Positions 1 through 8,474 of a DNA stretch of 32,111 bases are shown here, in pieces (within the stretch, counting starts at the first letter, position 1; every line of letters begins with the position of its first letter). Where the stretch lies: assembly GCA_030833205.1 (NCBI GenBank), contig JAURHS010000025.1:1-32111 (forward strand), written 5' to 3'. Under the pieces are notes generated by a model, which had not been told where the DNA came from, did no database searches, and was given only the letters and a program-made list of their open reading frames with translations. This DNA is from Prosthecobacter sp. Lineage in GTDB: Bacteria; Verrucomicrobiota; Verrucomicrobiia; Verrucomicrobiales; Verrucomicrobiaceae. The position numbers and the translations under genes are program-made.

Positions 1-1
1 C

Positions 2-436
2 AAAGTCATTCTCACCTCACCAGCAGGTCGTCGCTTTGATCAGGCCACGGCAGCGAGGCTGGCTGCGGAGCCGCATCTGATCTTCATCTCCGGCCACTAT
101 GAGGGAGTGGATCAGCGCGTGGTTGATCATTGGGTGGATGAGGAATTGAGTCTTGGTGACTTCGTGCTCACCAATGGGGCCATTGCCGCTGCCGTCATGA
201 TGGACGCCATTGTGCGCCTGCTGCCCGGTGCCTTGGGCGATGCTCAGAGCTCGCAGTTGGAGTCCTTTGGGGCTTCGGGGCTGCTGGAGGCACCGCAATA
301 CACCAAGCCTGCGGAGTTCATGGGCATGGCGGTGCCTGAGGTCTTGTTGGGCGGCAATCATGCCGCCATCGAGAAGTGGCGTCAGCAACAGGCGCTGGAG
401 CGCACCCGGCGGATGCGCCCGGATTTGCTGGCCTAA
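2..436 (+). CDS. trmD: tRNA (guanine37-N1)-methyltransferase, 3' part
   Basis: This is the C-terminal 144 residues of TrmD, which methylates N1 of G37 next to the anticodon using S-adenosylmethionine and so prevents +1 frameshifting. The open frame runs in from the left edge with no start. The trefoil-knot SAM site is recognisable: GHYEGVDQRV, then SLGDFVLTNG, then MMDAIVRLLPGALG. Two positions differ from the proteobacterial consensus as I know it: S-G-H-Y-E-G where C-G-R-Y-E-G is usual, and LTNGA where LTGGE is usual. I take these as lineage variants, since the rest of the knot and the C-terminal helical part (ending near residue RPDLLA) are intact. The usual rpsP/rimM/rplS partners are not visible; the next gene downstream is an unrelated exported beta-propeller protein, 71 bases away. 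Confidence 0.95.
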   Translation, partial: KVILTSPAGRRFDQATAARLAAEPHLIFISGHYEGVDQRVVDHWVDEELSLGDFVLTNGAIAAAVMMDAIVRLLPGALGDAQSSQLESFGASGLLEAPQYTKPAEFMGMAVPEVLLGGNHAAIEKWRQQQALERTRRMRPDLLA

Positions 437-465
437 GGTCTTGGGGTGCGGCGCAACATCCGGGC

Positions 466-494
466 TTGTCAGGGCGTTTTCTGCCCTTCATTCT
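466..494 (+). promoter_or_regulatory. candidate sigma-70-type promoter for the beta-propeller gene
   Basis: A TTGTCA hexamer (466-471, five of six to TTGACA) is followed after 17 bases by CATTCT (489-494, three of six to TATAAT). It lies between trmD and the ATG at 508, so the leader would be only a few bases long. The spacing is ideal but the -10 element is weak. Confidence 0.3.
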
Positions 495-507
495 CCGCCC
501 CCTTACC

Positions 508-1848
508 ATGAAGTCCCTGCTTGCTCTTGCCCTTGGTTCTCTCGCTGCCCTGTCTCCTGCCGCTGATTGGCCCAACTGGCGTGGCCCTGCCCAGGACGGC
601 TCCAGCCCGGAGAAGGGCCTGCCGTCCAGCTTCAGCCGCGACAAGGGCGTGAAGTGGGCCGCGGATCTGCCCTCCATTGCCGCCTCAGTGCCCGTGGTGG
701 CCGCCGGCAAGGTCTTCATCACCGCGCCAATCACCGACAAACAGGAATTGGTGGCTCTGTGTTTTGACGCTGCCACGGGCCGCGAGTTGTGGCGCAAGGT
801 GGTTTCCAAGGGCGGGCCGCAGTGGGACAACAAGAGCAATCTGGCCAGTCCTTCGGCCACCTGCGATGGCAAGCGCGTGGTGTTCCTGTTCGCCGATGCC
901 GTTGCGGCCTGTTTTGATCTGGAGGGCACGCAACTCTGGAGGCGCGATTTCAAGGAAACCCACGGGGCCTTCGCCACCCAATGGACCTATGGCAGCAGCC
1001 CCGTGCTCGATGGGGGCAAGCTCTACATTCAAGTCTTGCAGCGCAATGAGACCTTCACCTTTCAGGGCTTTGACAAGGGCACCCCGGGCAAGGACATGAG
1101 CAGCTACATTTTGGCGCTCAACCCCGACAATGGGCAGGATCTCTGGAAGCATATCCGGCCCACGCACTCGCAGGTCGAGTCTTTGGAGTCCTTCAGCACG
1201 CCGGTGTTCTGCGACCATCAGGGCAAGCGCCTGATGCTCATCTCCGGCGGCGACACCCTGAGCATTCACGACGCGCAAAGTGGCGCGGAGCAGGGCAGGC
1301 TGGTGACCTGGAATCCGCTGGGCGAGGGGTACAACAAGTTCTTCCGTCTGGTTCCTTCGCCGGTGGTCGGCGATGGTCTGGCCCTGGTCTGCGCCCCAAA
1401 GAACTTCCCGGTCTTTGCCATGGACCTCTCCGCCACTGGCAAGGATGTCAAGCCACTGTGGGAGTCAAATCCCAAGGAAGTCACCACGGATGTCTCCACT
1501 CCCGCCTTCTATGAGGGCAGCTTCTATGTGCTCGACAGCAACCGCCGCACGCTTAGCCGAGTGGAGCCCAAGACCGGTCGGGTGTTGTGGACCGGTGAGA
1601 CGGGCAGCAAATCCAAGTTTGAAAGCAGCCCCACCGTGGCGGATGGCAAGGTTTACGCCATCAACTTCTGGGGCGATGTCTATGTGATGAAGGCCGGTGG
1701 CGAGAAGTTCGAGGTGCTCTCCGTCAATGCCATGGGAGATGGCAGCAAGCCCAACGGCGATGCAGCCTCCTGCCGCAGCAGTGTCGCGGTGGCCAATGGC
1801 TGCCTCTTCATCCGCACCCAGGACAAACTCTTTTGCATCGGTCAGTGA
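508..1848 (+). CDS. exported PQQ-like beta-propeller repeat protein
   Basis: The 446-residue protein begins with a clear Sec signal peptide (MKSLLALALGSLAALSPAA, cleavage near residue 19). After that comes DWPNWRGPAQDGSS, the typical opening of the PVC-group outer-membrane/periplasmic beta-propellers related to BamB and PQQ-dependent dehydrogenases. Blade signatures recur through the chain, such as ALCFDAATGRELWRK, ILALNPDNGQDLWK and RVEPKTGRVLWTGE, each with the Trp-containing end strand of PQQ repeats. No PQQ-binding catalytic residues are evident, so it may be a scaffold or sensor rather than an enzyme. The ATG at 508 is chosen because it starts the signal peptide; an open frame extends upstream into trmD but is not needed. 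It stands alone on the plus strand, followed by a small membrane-protein gene. Confidence 0.85.
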   Translation: MKSLLALALGSLAALSPAADWPNWRGPAQDGSSPEKGLPSSFSRDKGVKWAADLPSIAASVPVVAAGKVFITAPITDKQELVALCFDAATGRELWRKVVSKGGPQWDNKSNLASPSATCDGKRVVFLFADAVAACFDLEGTQLWRRDFKETHGAFATQWTYGSSPVLDGGKLYIQVLQRNETFTFQGFDKGTPGKDMSSYILALNPDNGQDLWKHIRPTHSQVESLESFSTPVFCDHQGKRLMLISGGDTLSIHDAQSGAEQGRLVTWNPLGEGYNKFFRLVPSPVVGDGLALVCAPKNFPVFAMDLSATGKDVKPLWESNPKEVTTDVSTPAFYEGSFYVLDSNRRTLSRVEPKTGRVLWTGETGSKSKFESSPTVADGKVYAINFWGDVYVMKAGGEKFEVLSVNAMGDGSKPNGDAASCRSSVAVANGCLFIRTQDKLFCIGQ

Positions 1849-1909
1849 TGTGCGGCCCCTGCTCTGACTTTTTTGCAACCCGCAGCCTTGAGCAGGGTTG
1901 AAGAATGCC

Positions 1910-2314
1910 ATGGAACCCCTAAGTCCTCAGGACCCGCTCTGGTCGCTCCTTGGCAAGGCGCAGGCCCCTGTGACGCGCCCCGACTTTGTCTCCAAGGTGC
2001 TGCGTGAGGCGAGGCAAACCCCACAACACCAAAGTGTTCTGCGGATGTTCTGCGCTGCCTTGCTGCCCTGGTTCTCCTGGCCGAGACTGGCCCTTCCAGT
2101 GACGGCGGCCCTGCTGCTTGTCGGCTGGGCTGGTCCTTGGCTGAGTCAGCCTTCATTTCCGGGGGAGACTCTCGCAGCGGAGCAGTTTCTCCAAGAGGTG
2201 GTTGATCCGTGGAGCCACCTCGATCAGGCTGAGGCTCTTGAGATTGCCTCGGCCGAGGTCCTCGATGTGGCTGAAATTGAGGCCTTCTGGTTGATGCCGG
2301 GCTCAGTGCATTGA
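1910..2314 (+). CDS. small single-helix membrane protein
   Basis: This encodes a 134-residue protein with a soluble N-terminal part (opening MEPLSPQDPLWSLLGKA), one strongly hydrophobic helix near residues 58-76 (LALPVTAALLLVGWAG), and an acidic C-terminal tail that ends in DVAEIEAFWLMPG. From memory, Verrucomicrobiota often encode small proteins opening DPLW.LL..A with a similar acidic C-terminal motif, frequently beside ECF sigma factor genes, where an anti-sigma or accessory role is suspected. Here no sigma factor gene is adjacent, so the role is open. ATG 1910 is preferred; an in-frame TTG lies at 1898. A 6-base inverted repeat (CAACCC at 1877-1882, GGGTTG at 1895-1900) just upstream could fold over the start region. 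Assignment as a real gene is likely, function unknown. Confidence 0.65.
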   Translation: MEPLSPQDPLWSLLGKAQAPVTRPDFVSKVLREARQTPQHQSVLRMFCAALLPWFSWPRLALPVTAALLLVGWAGPWLSQPSFPGETLAAEQFLQEVVDPWSHLDQAEALEIASAEVLDVAEIEAFWLMPGSVH

Positions 2315-2353
2315 TCCCGCGCCCTGGCCTAGATGCTGGCGCGTTGAAAACGC

Positions 2354-2713
2354 TCAGCCCGGAGGCCAGGAGAGTTCCCTGCCTGCCAGCAAATGGACAT
2401 GGAGATGGGGCACTGTCTCGCCGCCGTCGCGGCCGTGATTGATCACCAATCGAAAGCCCTTGTCACGCGCATCCAGCCCAAGCTTGCGGGCGATGTCTCC
2501 TGCAGCCAGCAGCAGCGCGCCAAGCAGTGCTTGATCTGAGGCTTCGGCCTCACCAACGCGCGGGATGGGTTTTTTGGGCACGATGAGCAGGTGGGTCGGA
2601 GCCTGGGGATTGATGTCGGCAAAGGCCGCAACCTCGTCGGTCTCGTGGAGGATTTGAGCGGGAATCTCGCGGGCCACGATCTTCTCAAACAGCGTCTTGG
2701 GGGCTTGGCTCAT
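2354..2713 (-). CDS. HIT family nucleotide-binding hydrolase (HINT type)
   Basis: This 119-residue protein is a complete histidine-triad protein of the HINT branch, normal for the family (about 110-120). The start FEKIVAREIPAQIL, the DINPQAPTHLLIVPKKPI segment and the catalytic triad H103-L-H105-V-H107 near the C-terminus are all present, followed by the LLAGRELSWPPG tail typical of HINT1-like proteins. Such enzymes hydrolyse purine nucleoside phosphoramidates and adenylates in the cytoplasm; the true cellular substrate is generally unclear. It lies 38 bases downstream of nrdR on the same strand, so the two are probably cotranscribed. It converges with the small membrane-protein gene on the plus strand. 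No Shine-Dalgarno motif precedes the ATG at 2713. Confidence 0.93.
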   Translation of the reverse strand: MSQAPKTLFEKIVAREIPAQILHETDEVAAFADINPQAPTHLLIVPKKPIPRVGEAEASDQALLGALLLAAGDIARKLGLDARDKGFRLVINHGRDGGETVPHLHVHLLAGRELSWPPG

Positions 2714-2751
2714 GGATGGGAAACGAGGGGATGAGGCAGGGGCGTTGGTCT

Positions 2752-3240
2752 TCAGGAAAACAGATCGCTGTCCGGCTCTGCGCTGCTGCGGCGTCGGTCG
2801 AGGGATTTGATCTCATCAATGAACTCGCCGACATCCTCGAACTGGCGGTACACTGAGGCGTAGCGCACATAGGCGACATGGTCGACCTTCTCCAGGCCGC
2901 GCATGACCTTGGCGCCAATGACCGTGGAGGGAATCTCGCGGTAGCCTTCTTCCTCGAGTGCGGCGGCGATGTCATCGGCAAGTTGCTCGAGTTGCTCCAC
3001 GCTGACGGGGCGCTTCTCGCAGGCCTTGCGCAGGCCGGACATGAGTTTTTCGCGGTCGAAGTTTTGCCTGGCCCCGTTGCGCTTGACCACCCGCAGTTCC
3101 TCGCGCTCGATGATCTCGTAGGTGGTGAAGCGCTGATTGCAGCGCAGGCACTCGCGACGCCGCCGAATGGCCTGACCCTCGCGGGCTTCGCGCGAGTCAA
3201 TGACCTTGTCCTGGGAGCTTCCGCATTTGGGGCAGCGCAT
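2752..3240 (-). CDS. nrdR: transcriptional repressor NrdR
   Basis: The 162-residue protein is NrdR, the ATP/dATP-sensing repressor of ribonucleotide reductase genes. It opens with the zinc ribbon (MRCPKCG; Cys3, Cys6, Cys31, Cys34). The following RFTTYEIIE and KRNGARQNFDREKLMSGL segments begin the ATP-cone, which runs to about residue 140. The length fits the family (about 150-170). The start at 3240 is fixed by the zinc ribbon, which always begins at the extreme N-terminus; the open frame extends upstream to 3300 but that part is not NrdR-like. The C-terminal tail (SLDRRRSSAEPDSDLFS) is variable in the family. No ribonucleotide reductase gene is in the window, so its targets lie elsewhere. 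A HIT gene follows closely on the same strand. Confidence 0.97.
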   Translation of the reverse strand: MRCPKCGSSQDKVIDSREAREGQAIRRRRECLRCNQRFTTYEIIEREELRVVKRNGARQNFDREKLMSGLRKACEKRPVSVEQLEQLADDIAAALEEEGYREIPSTVIGAKVMRGLEKVDHVAYVRYASVYRQFEDVGEFIDEIKSLDRRRSSAEPDSDLFS

Positions 3241-3324
3241 GGTTGGGGGGCCTGAGGCTACGGCAGCACTGGCACTGACAAAGCCCTGCAGGAGCGACAA
3301 GCCTAGCTTCGTCGTCCGCAGAGT

Positions 3325-6300
3325 TCAAGAACCAAGCGCAGGCTTGAGCAGGCTGATAAGATCGGCCATTTCCTGCAGGTTGATCTGACTCTCCAAGCCC
3401 TCGGGCATGGGGGAAATGCCCAAGTTGTTGAGGCGCTTGATCGAGTGCCGCTGCAGCGTCAAATCGCTGCCGTCAAGGCCTTTGAGTTGCAGGCTGTCCT
3501 GGGACTCGCTGCGGATCAGGGCGGAGAGCGTGTTTCCGTCCTGGGTCTCGATTTGGTGGAGAGAAAAGTTGGGTGAGACCTCGCGGTTGGGGTCGAGAAT
3601 ATTGGCAAGGATCTGCGCCTTGTCCCAGCTGCTGATGGTGGCCAGGTGTGGGCCCAATTCGCGGCCCTTTTGGGCAAACCGATGACATGCCGCGCAGGCC
3701 TTTTCATAAACCAGCAGGCCGCGGCGCGCATCGCCCTTGAGTTCCAGGGACTTCGCATACCTCGTGAGGATCTCAACGCGAGAGCTCTGCGGCTGGGCGG
3801 CGGTCAGTGATTTCAAGGCTGAGGCCATGGGCTCACGGGAGATTCGGCTCATGGCCGCGCGAAGGGTGGGACTCAGGGTCCCGTAGCGAAGTCTGCCGCT
3901 TTGCAGAGCCTTGAGCAACACAGGCTGTCCGGCGCTGGAGGAAAGCATCAGCAGCAGAGCCTTGTCCTGGGCCTGCGGGCTAAGGCGGGGCCAAGCCTCA
4001 AGCATGGCGTTGAAGGCGCCTTCACTGCGCTGGGAGGCCAGCGCTTCAAGCAGCAGCAGGTTTTCAGCGGGATCGCGTTTGAGCTGAAGCTCGGCGGCCA
4101 AACGCTGTGTGGCTTCGGAGGAGGGCAGCAGCGCCACCACCAGAGCGGCAGAGGATGCGGGGTCTTTGGCGAGTTGTTGTCTGGCCAGATCGCGCCAAGG
4201 GGAGAGGATGGCATCGTTTGTCTGCGCCTCGGGCAGGGCCTTGAGCAGGCCACCTGCGCGACTCTGCAAGCCGCGCTGAAGGGCCGCAAGCAGGCCAAGG
4301 TTTGAGGGCCCCGCCCCCGCCTTGTTGAGCGCGGCAAACAGATGTCCTGCGGCATCGGGGTCTTGCTGACTGTGGCCGCGGCCAATCATCTCGCTGAGTT
4401 GAAGCGCCAGAGTCATGAGTTGACCCTCAAGAGCCGGGCCCTGCAGGAGGGGTTGCAGCAGCAGGAAGGGTTGCGCGCCGGCGGCAAGCAGGGCGGCCTC
4501 GTGCATGGCTTGGGAATGCGGGTGCTGGCGGCAGAGTTGCGCCACGAGCGGCAAGGCAGCCGGGTTGCTGATCAGGGCATGGGCGGAAACCGCCGCAGCA
4601 GCCACATTGCTGTCCGCATCCCTGAGCAGACGCGCTGCATCCTCGCGGCATTGATACCACTCGCCAAGGTGACGCGGTGCCAACAGGGCTGCGGGGCGCA
4701 CCTGCAGTGCTGCCAGGCGCAACTCGGCCTGCGGATGCTGCGCGGCCTGCAACAGCAGGGCCAGCCCATCGCGACTGACGCCGCATTCTTCAAGCCAGGC
4801 TGCGTCGTTGCTTTGGCGGCCCTCAAGCCGATGGCGCGCGCGCAGATCGGCCATGGGTCTGGGGCCGATGGCACCGAGAGTTTCCAGCATCCACAAGGCG
4901 GCAACGCGTCCTGCTGGGCGCGTGGCCTTGGCCAGCATCAGGGTCTGCAGCGCCACAATGGCTGAGGCGTCGCGTCGCTCCCAGAGCAGCCGTCTGGCAC
5001 TGTCGCGGTGCCAGCCGTTGGGGTGATCCAGCATGCTGACGAGGTCCGAGGTCTTCAAGGCGCCCAGATCAAACACGGCGTGGTCTCGCGGCAGCTTGCC
5101 GGGAGGGGCCAGTCGCCAGAGACGGCCGCGTTGCCGACCGTTGAGCAGATCGAGTCTGGCGTGCAGGTCATCCGGAATGGACCAGGGGTGCTCGATGACC
5201 TCGCGGTACATGTCGCAGACATGCAGGCAGCCGTCAGGAGCATTGGTGAAATTCACCGGCCGAAACCAAACATCGCGGCTGGTGAGGAAATTTTGATGCT
5301 CATCCATTTGCTGCGCACTGACGCGCCCCTCGGTCATGGTGTAAGCCATGCGGTAAAACAGATTGCCGGCCACATCGGCCACAAAGGCCTGCCTGCGAAA
5401 CGCGGCAGGGTAGGCATCACCGCGGTAAAGGGTGATGCCGCTGGATGAGGTGACCACGCCGGCACCTACCAATTCGCTGTGCGGCAGATGACTGCCCTCA
5501 TCGCTCCAGCGCTTGGCGCGAAAATCGCGCCAGGGCTCCACGGGGCTGCTGCGGTACACGGGCAATTGATCTCCGGCGGCGGCACAGTCCACCAGAACTG
5601 GCAATGCGGGCAGCAGTGGGTTGGCGTCGAGCCAGGCCTGTGGCAGGGCCACCTGCTGGAAGGGGTTGCGGATGTTGCACAGAAAGCGGTTGCCTTGATC
5701 GTCAATGCTGTGGCCAAAGCGCGCCCCTCCACTCTCCAGTCGCAGTTCACCTCGTTGGGGGTCGAGGCTGAAGTCATGCCGCCGCAGCACCAACGGTTTG
5801 GCCTGCGCGGGCCGGGGAAGAATGCGGTCTGCATCCGGCAGACGGCGTAGCTCGCCTCCGTTGCTGCCCCCGGCGATGTAGAGTCGGCCATCGGGGCCCC
5901 ATTGCGGGTTGTTGGCGACGGCCTGCACATTGAGTTTGCGCAGGCCGGTGAAACAGCGCAGGCGAAGATCGGCGCGGCCATCCCCATCCTCGTCACGCAA
6001 GTACCAGAGATCAGGGGTGGCCACCACAAAAATGCCGCCCTTCCAACAGGCGGCACCCGTGGGCCAGGAAAGGCCTTCAGCAAAGAGTGTGGCCTTGTCC
6101 AGGCTGCCATTGGCGTCACTGTCCCAAAGCAGGCGGACGCGGCCAATGGCCTGGTCCTGCGGGTTTTCCTGAGAGGGACGATGACTTGCCTTGTCGGTGT
6201 AGGGGTAGTCGTTCATCTCGCAGACGAAGGCGCGTCCGCGCTCGTCGTAAGTCAGGGCCACGGGGTCGGTAACCAGAGGTTCTGCGGCCAGCAACTGCAT

Positions 6301-6435
6301 GGAAAAGCCCTCCATGGCCACAAAGCTTGCGGCGGCCTCGTTGGGTTCCAGGGCCTTGCTGCGCGGCAGTGGCGGAACTTCCTGGGCATGGGCGAGGGCC
6401 AGGCCAAGGAGGCAGGGAAGCAGGTGCAGGCGCAT
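3325..6435 (-). CDS. exported membrane-bound-dehydrogenase-type beta-propeller with HEAT repeats and C-terminal c-type haem domain
   Basis: This 1036-residue protein belongs to the PVC-specific group of putative membrane-bound dehydrogenases. The order is: signal peptide (about residues 1-18, ending AHAQ); a sugar-dehydrogenase-like beta-propeller to about residue 430, including [29 protein letters not shown] and DRGRAFVC-like strands; a long alpha-helical region of HEAT-type repeats, about 450-880, rich in Leu/Ala; and a cytochrome c domain with one CXXCH, C914-A-A-C-H918, followed by [13 protein letters not shown] and the conserved [13 protein letters not shown] segment. The last part is the family's typical haem-binding module. 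The probable role is periplasmic oxidation of a sugar or polyol with electron transfer through the bound haem; substrate unknown. ATG 6435 is chosen over an in-frame GTG at 6438. nrdR follows 84 bases downstream on the same strand. Confidence 0.9.
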   Translation of the reverse strand: MRLHLLPCLLGLALAHAQEVPPLPRSKALEPNEAAASFVAMEGFSMQLLAAEPLVTDPVALTYDERGRAFVCEMNDYPYTDKASHRPSQENPQDQAIGRVRLLWDSDANGSLDKATLFAEGLSWPTGAACWKGGIFVVATPDLWYLRDEDGDGRADLRLRCFTGLRKLNVQAVANNPQWGPDGRLYIAGGSNGGELRRLPDADRILPRPAQAKPLVLRRHDFSLDPQRGELRLESGGARFGHSIDDQGNRFLCNIRNPFQQVALPQAWLDANPLLPALPVLVDCAAAGDQLPVYRSSPVEPWRDFRAKRWSDEGSHLPHSELVGAGVVTSSSGITLYRGDAYPAAFRRQAFVADVAGNLFYRMAYTMTEGRVSAQQMDEHQNFLTSRDVWFRPVNFTNAPDGCLHVCDMYREVIEHPWSIPDDLHARLDLLNGRQRGRLWRLAPPGKLPRDHAVFDLGALKTSDLVSMLDHPNGWHRDSARRLLWERRDASAIVALQTLMLAKATRPAGRVAALWMLETLGAIGPRPMADLRARHRLEGRQSNDAAWLEECGVSRDGLALLLQAAQHPQAELRLAALQVRPAALLAPRHLGEWYQCREDAARLLRDADSNVAAAAVSAHALISNPAALPLVAQLCRQHPHSQAMHEAALLAAGAQPFLLLQPLLQGPALEGQLMTLALQLSEMIGRGHSQQDPDAAGHLFAALNKAGAGPSNLGLLAALQRGLQSRAGGLLKALPEAQTNDAILSPWRDLARQQLAKDPASSAALVVALLPSSEATQRLAAELQLKRDPAENLLLLEALASQRSEGAFNAMLEAWPRLSPQAQDKALLLMLSSSAGQPVLLKALQSGRLRYGTLSPTLRAAMSRISREPMASALKSLTAAQPQSSRVEILTRYAKSLELKGDARRGLLVYEKACAACHRFAQKGRELGPHLATISSWDKAQILANILDPNREVSPNFSLHQIETQDGNTLSALIRSESQDSLQLKGLDGSDLTLQRHSIKRLNNLGISPMPEGLESQINLQEMADLISLLKPALGS

Positions 6436-6455
6436 CACTCAGAGGGTAAGCACAA

Positions 6456-6467
6456 GCCTGCGCAGGC
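6456..6467. repeat. 12-base perfect palindrome, candidate operator
   Basis: GCCTGCGCAGGC is a perfect 12-base palindrome in the divergent spacer between the dehydrogenase gene (-) and pckG (+). On the minus strand it sits just upstream of TACCCT, a possible -10 element (same hexamer as proposed for rpsB), so a bound protein could block transcription of the dehydrogenase gene. No binding family can be named. Confidence 0.4.
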
Positions 6468-6502
6468 CTTGCACAATGGCGCACAAAAAGCGTGCGGCGG
6501 CA

Positions 6503-6559
6503 GCGCTGGAAGTTGCCACAAGGCGGTGAAATCGTGCAACAGTGGCACGCTTCCAGCGC
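6503..6559. promoter_or_regulatory. long inverted repeat upstream of pckG
   Basis: A perfect 10-base inverted repeat (GCGCTGGAAG at 6503-6512, CTTCCAGCGC at 6550-6559) encloses a second inner pair (CCAC 6516-6519 with GTGG 6542-6545). As RNA this would be a hairpin 38-94 bases upstream of the pckG ATG at 6598; as DNA it could be a dyad operator. It lacks a U-tract, so it is not a rho-independent terminator. Confidence 0.5.
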
Positions 6560-6597
6560 CATCGGACTGCCGTTGCGCCCCCTTGTTTTCTAAACTC

Positions 6598-8433
6598 ATG
6601 AAGACCAAAACCGCCCCCAATCTTGGCAAGCCCCTGAGCACTCACCCGCGCCTGCTGCGTTGGGTGCAAAAAATGGCAGCCTTGTGCGAGCCCAAGGCCA
6701 TCCACTGGGTGGACGGCAGCAAGCGCGAGTACGATCAACTCTGCGCCCAACTGGTGGCTCAAGGCACCTTCACGAAACTCAACCCCAAGCTTTGGCCTGG
6801 CTGCTTTCATGCGCGCTCAGATCCCGGTGATGTGGCCCGTGTCGAGGAACGCACCTTCATCTGCAGCCAGTCCCCGGAGGGCGCGGGGCCAACCAATCAT
6901 TGGATGGAGCCTGCGGCGATGAAGCAAAAACTGCGTCAGCTTTTTCGCGGCTGCATGCGGGGACGCACCATGTTTGTGCTGCCCTTTTGCATGGGGCCTC
7001 TGGACTCGCCCCTGGCCCAGATCGGCGTGCAGTTGACCGATTCTCCCTATGTGGTGGTCAACATGCGGACCATGGCGCGCATCGGCAAGCCGGTCTTCAA
7101 GCTCATTGACAGCCAAAGCCGCTTTGTCGTGCCTTGCATGCACAGCGTGGGGGCGCCGTTGAAGCCGGGGCAAAAGGATGTTCCCTGGCCCTGCAACCCG
7201 GAGAAGTACATCGTGCATTTTCCCCACACGCGCGAGATCTGGAGTTACGGCTCGGGTTATGGTGGCAATGCCTTGCTGGGCAAGAAGTGCCTGGCCCTGC
7301 GCATTGCTTCGGTGATGGCGCGGGACGAGGGTTGGATGGCTGAGCACATGCTGATCCTCGGGGTCGAGGATCCCAAGGGGCACAAGACCTATGTGGCGGC
7401 CGCCTTCCCCAGCGCCTGTGGCAAAACCAATTTTGCCATGCTGGTGCTGCCTGAGATCTTTGCCCGCGAGGGCTGGAAGGTCTGGACGGTGGGCGACGAC
7501 ATTGCCTGGCTGAAACCCGGTGCCGATGGTCGTCTCTACGCCATCAATCCTGAGGCCGGTTTTTTTGGGGTGGCGCCGGGCACCAGCGAGCAGACCAATC
7601 CCAATGCGATGGCCGCGTTGCGGCGCAACACGATCTTCACCAATGTGGCCCTGACGCCAGAGGGCGGAGTGTGGTGGGAGGGCATGACAGCACAGCCTCC
7701 GGCCCAGTGCACGGATTGGCAGGGCAGGCCATGGACGCCTGAAATCGCCAAGGCCACGGGGGCCAAGGCGGCACACCCCAATTCACGCTTCACGGCGCCT
7801 GCCAGCCAGTGTCCCGTCATTGATCCACGCTGGCAGGATCCACAGGGCGTGCCCATCAGCGCGATTGTTTTTGGCGGACGCCGTGCCACCACGCTGCCCT
7901 TGGTTTATCAATCCTTCAACTGGAGTGGCGGCGTCTATGCCGGGGCCACCATGGGCAGTGAGATGACGGCGGCAGCCGCCGGGCAGTTGGGCGCGGTGCG
8001 CCGGGATCCCATGGCCATGCTGCCTTTCTGCGGCTATCACATGGGCGATTACTTCCGCCATTGGCTCTCCATGCAACGCCGTCTGGTCGAGACCCCGCGG
8101 GTATTTCATGTGAATTGGTTCCGCAAGGATGAGCAGGGTAACTTCCTGTGGCCCGGGTTTGGCGAGAACATGCGGGTGCTGAAATGGATTGTCGAGCGCG
8201 TGGAGGGCCATGCCCGGGCGCGTGAAACCCCATTGGGTTGGGTGCCGCGCTACGAGGACATGGACTGGCGCGGCCTGAAATTCCCGCGCGAGACCTTTGA
8301 GCAGCTGCAGGCCTTTGACCGCAAGGCCTGGCGGCGTGAGATCCTTTTGCACGAGGAACTCTTTCTGGACCTCAAGACTCACCTGCCCAAGGAGCTGGTC
8401 TACGAGCGAGAGCTGCTGATCTGCCGCATGTGA
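6598..8433 (+). CDS. pckG: phosphoenolpyruvate carboxykinase (GTP)
   Basis: The 611-residue enzyme converts oxaloacetate and GTP to phosphoenolpyruvate, CO2 and GDP, the entry step of gluconeogenesis. It is clearly the GTP class: [50 protein letters not shown], the P-loop-like [13 protein letters not shown] with the hyper-reactive cysteine at about residue 274, then [11 protein letters not shown] and [13 protein letters not shown]. The C-terminal part with [21 protein letters not shown] (mobile lid and guanine-binding region) is complete. Length is normal (about 600-620). The ATG at 6598 fits the homologous N-terminus; the open frame extends far upstream antisense to the preceding gene, which is not coding. 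No Shine-Dalgarno motif; instead a pyrimidine-rich CCCCCTTGTTTTC stretch. Inverted repeats upstream suggest regulation. Confidence 0.97.
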   Translation: MKTKTAPNLGKPLSTHPRLLRWVQKMAALCEPKAIHWVDGSKREYDQLCAQLVAQGTFTKLNPKLWPGCFHARSDPGDVARVEERTFICSQSPEGAGPTNHWMEPAAMKQKLRQLFRGCMRGRTMFVLPFCMGPLDSPLAQIGVQLTDSPYVVVNMRTMARIGKPVFKLIDSQSRFVVPCMHSVGAPLKPGQKDVPWPCNPEKYIVHFPHTREIWSYGSGYGGNALLGKKCLALRIASVMARDEGWMAEHMLILGVEDPKGHKTYVAAAFPSACGKTNFAMLVLPEIFAREGWKVWTVGDDIAWLKPGADGRLYAINPEAGFFGVAPGTSEQTNPNAMAALRRNTIFTNVALTPEGGVWWEGMTAQPPAQCTDWQGRPWTPEIAKATGAKAAHPNSRFTAPASQCPVIDPRWQDPQGVPISAIVFGGRRATTLPLVYQSFNWSGGVYAGATMGSEMTAAAAGQLGAVRRDPMAMLPFCGYHMGDYFRHWLSMQRRLVETPRVFHVNWFRKDEQGNFLWPGFGENMRVLKWIVERVEGHARARETPLGWVPRYEDMDWRGLKFPRETFEQLQAFDRKAWRREILLHEELFLDLKTHLPKELVYERELLICRM

Positions 8434-8474
8434 GCGGGTCGGCGGCCTGCAGGCTTGAGGCGCTGCATTCAGGC

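Noticed and set aside
6591-6596. TAAACT as a -10 element for pckG
   Set aside because: It lies one base before the ATG, so transcription would begin inside the coding region, and no -35 hexamer is correctly spaced.
5902-6597. Upstream extension of the pckG frame
   Set aside because: It runs antisense through the dehydrogenase gene and reads as low-quality protein; PEP carboxykinase homology begins just after ATG 6598.
8445-8454. Palindrome GCCTGCAGGC between convergent pckG and the cytochrome-LRR gene
   Set aside because: Similar GCCTGCAGG strings occur inside genes of this window (for example near 13510), so chance in GC-rich DNA is a sufficient explanation.
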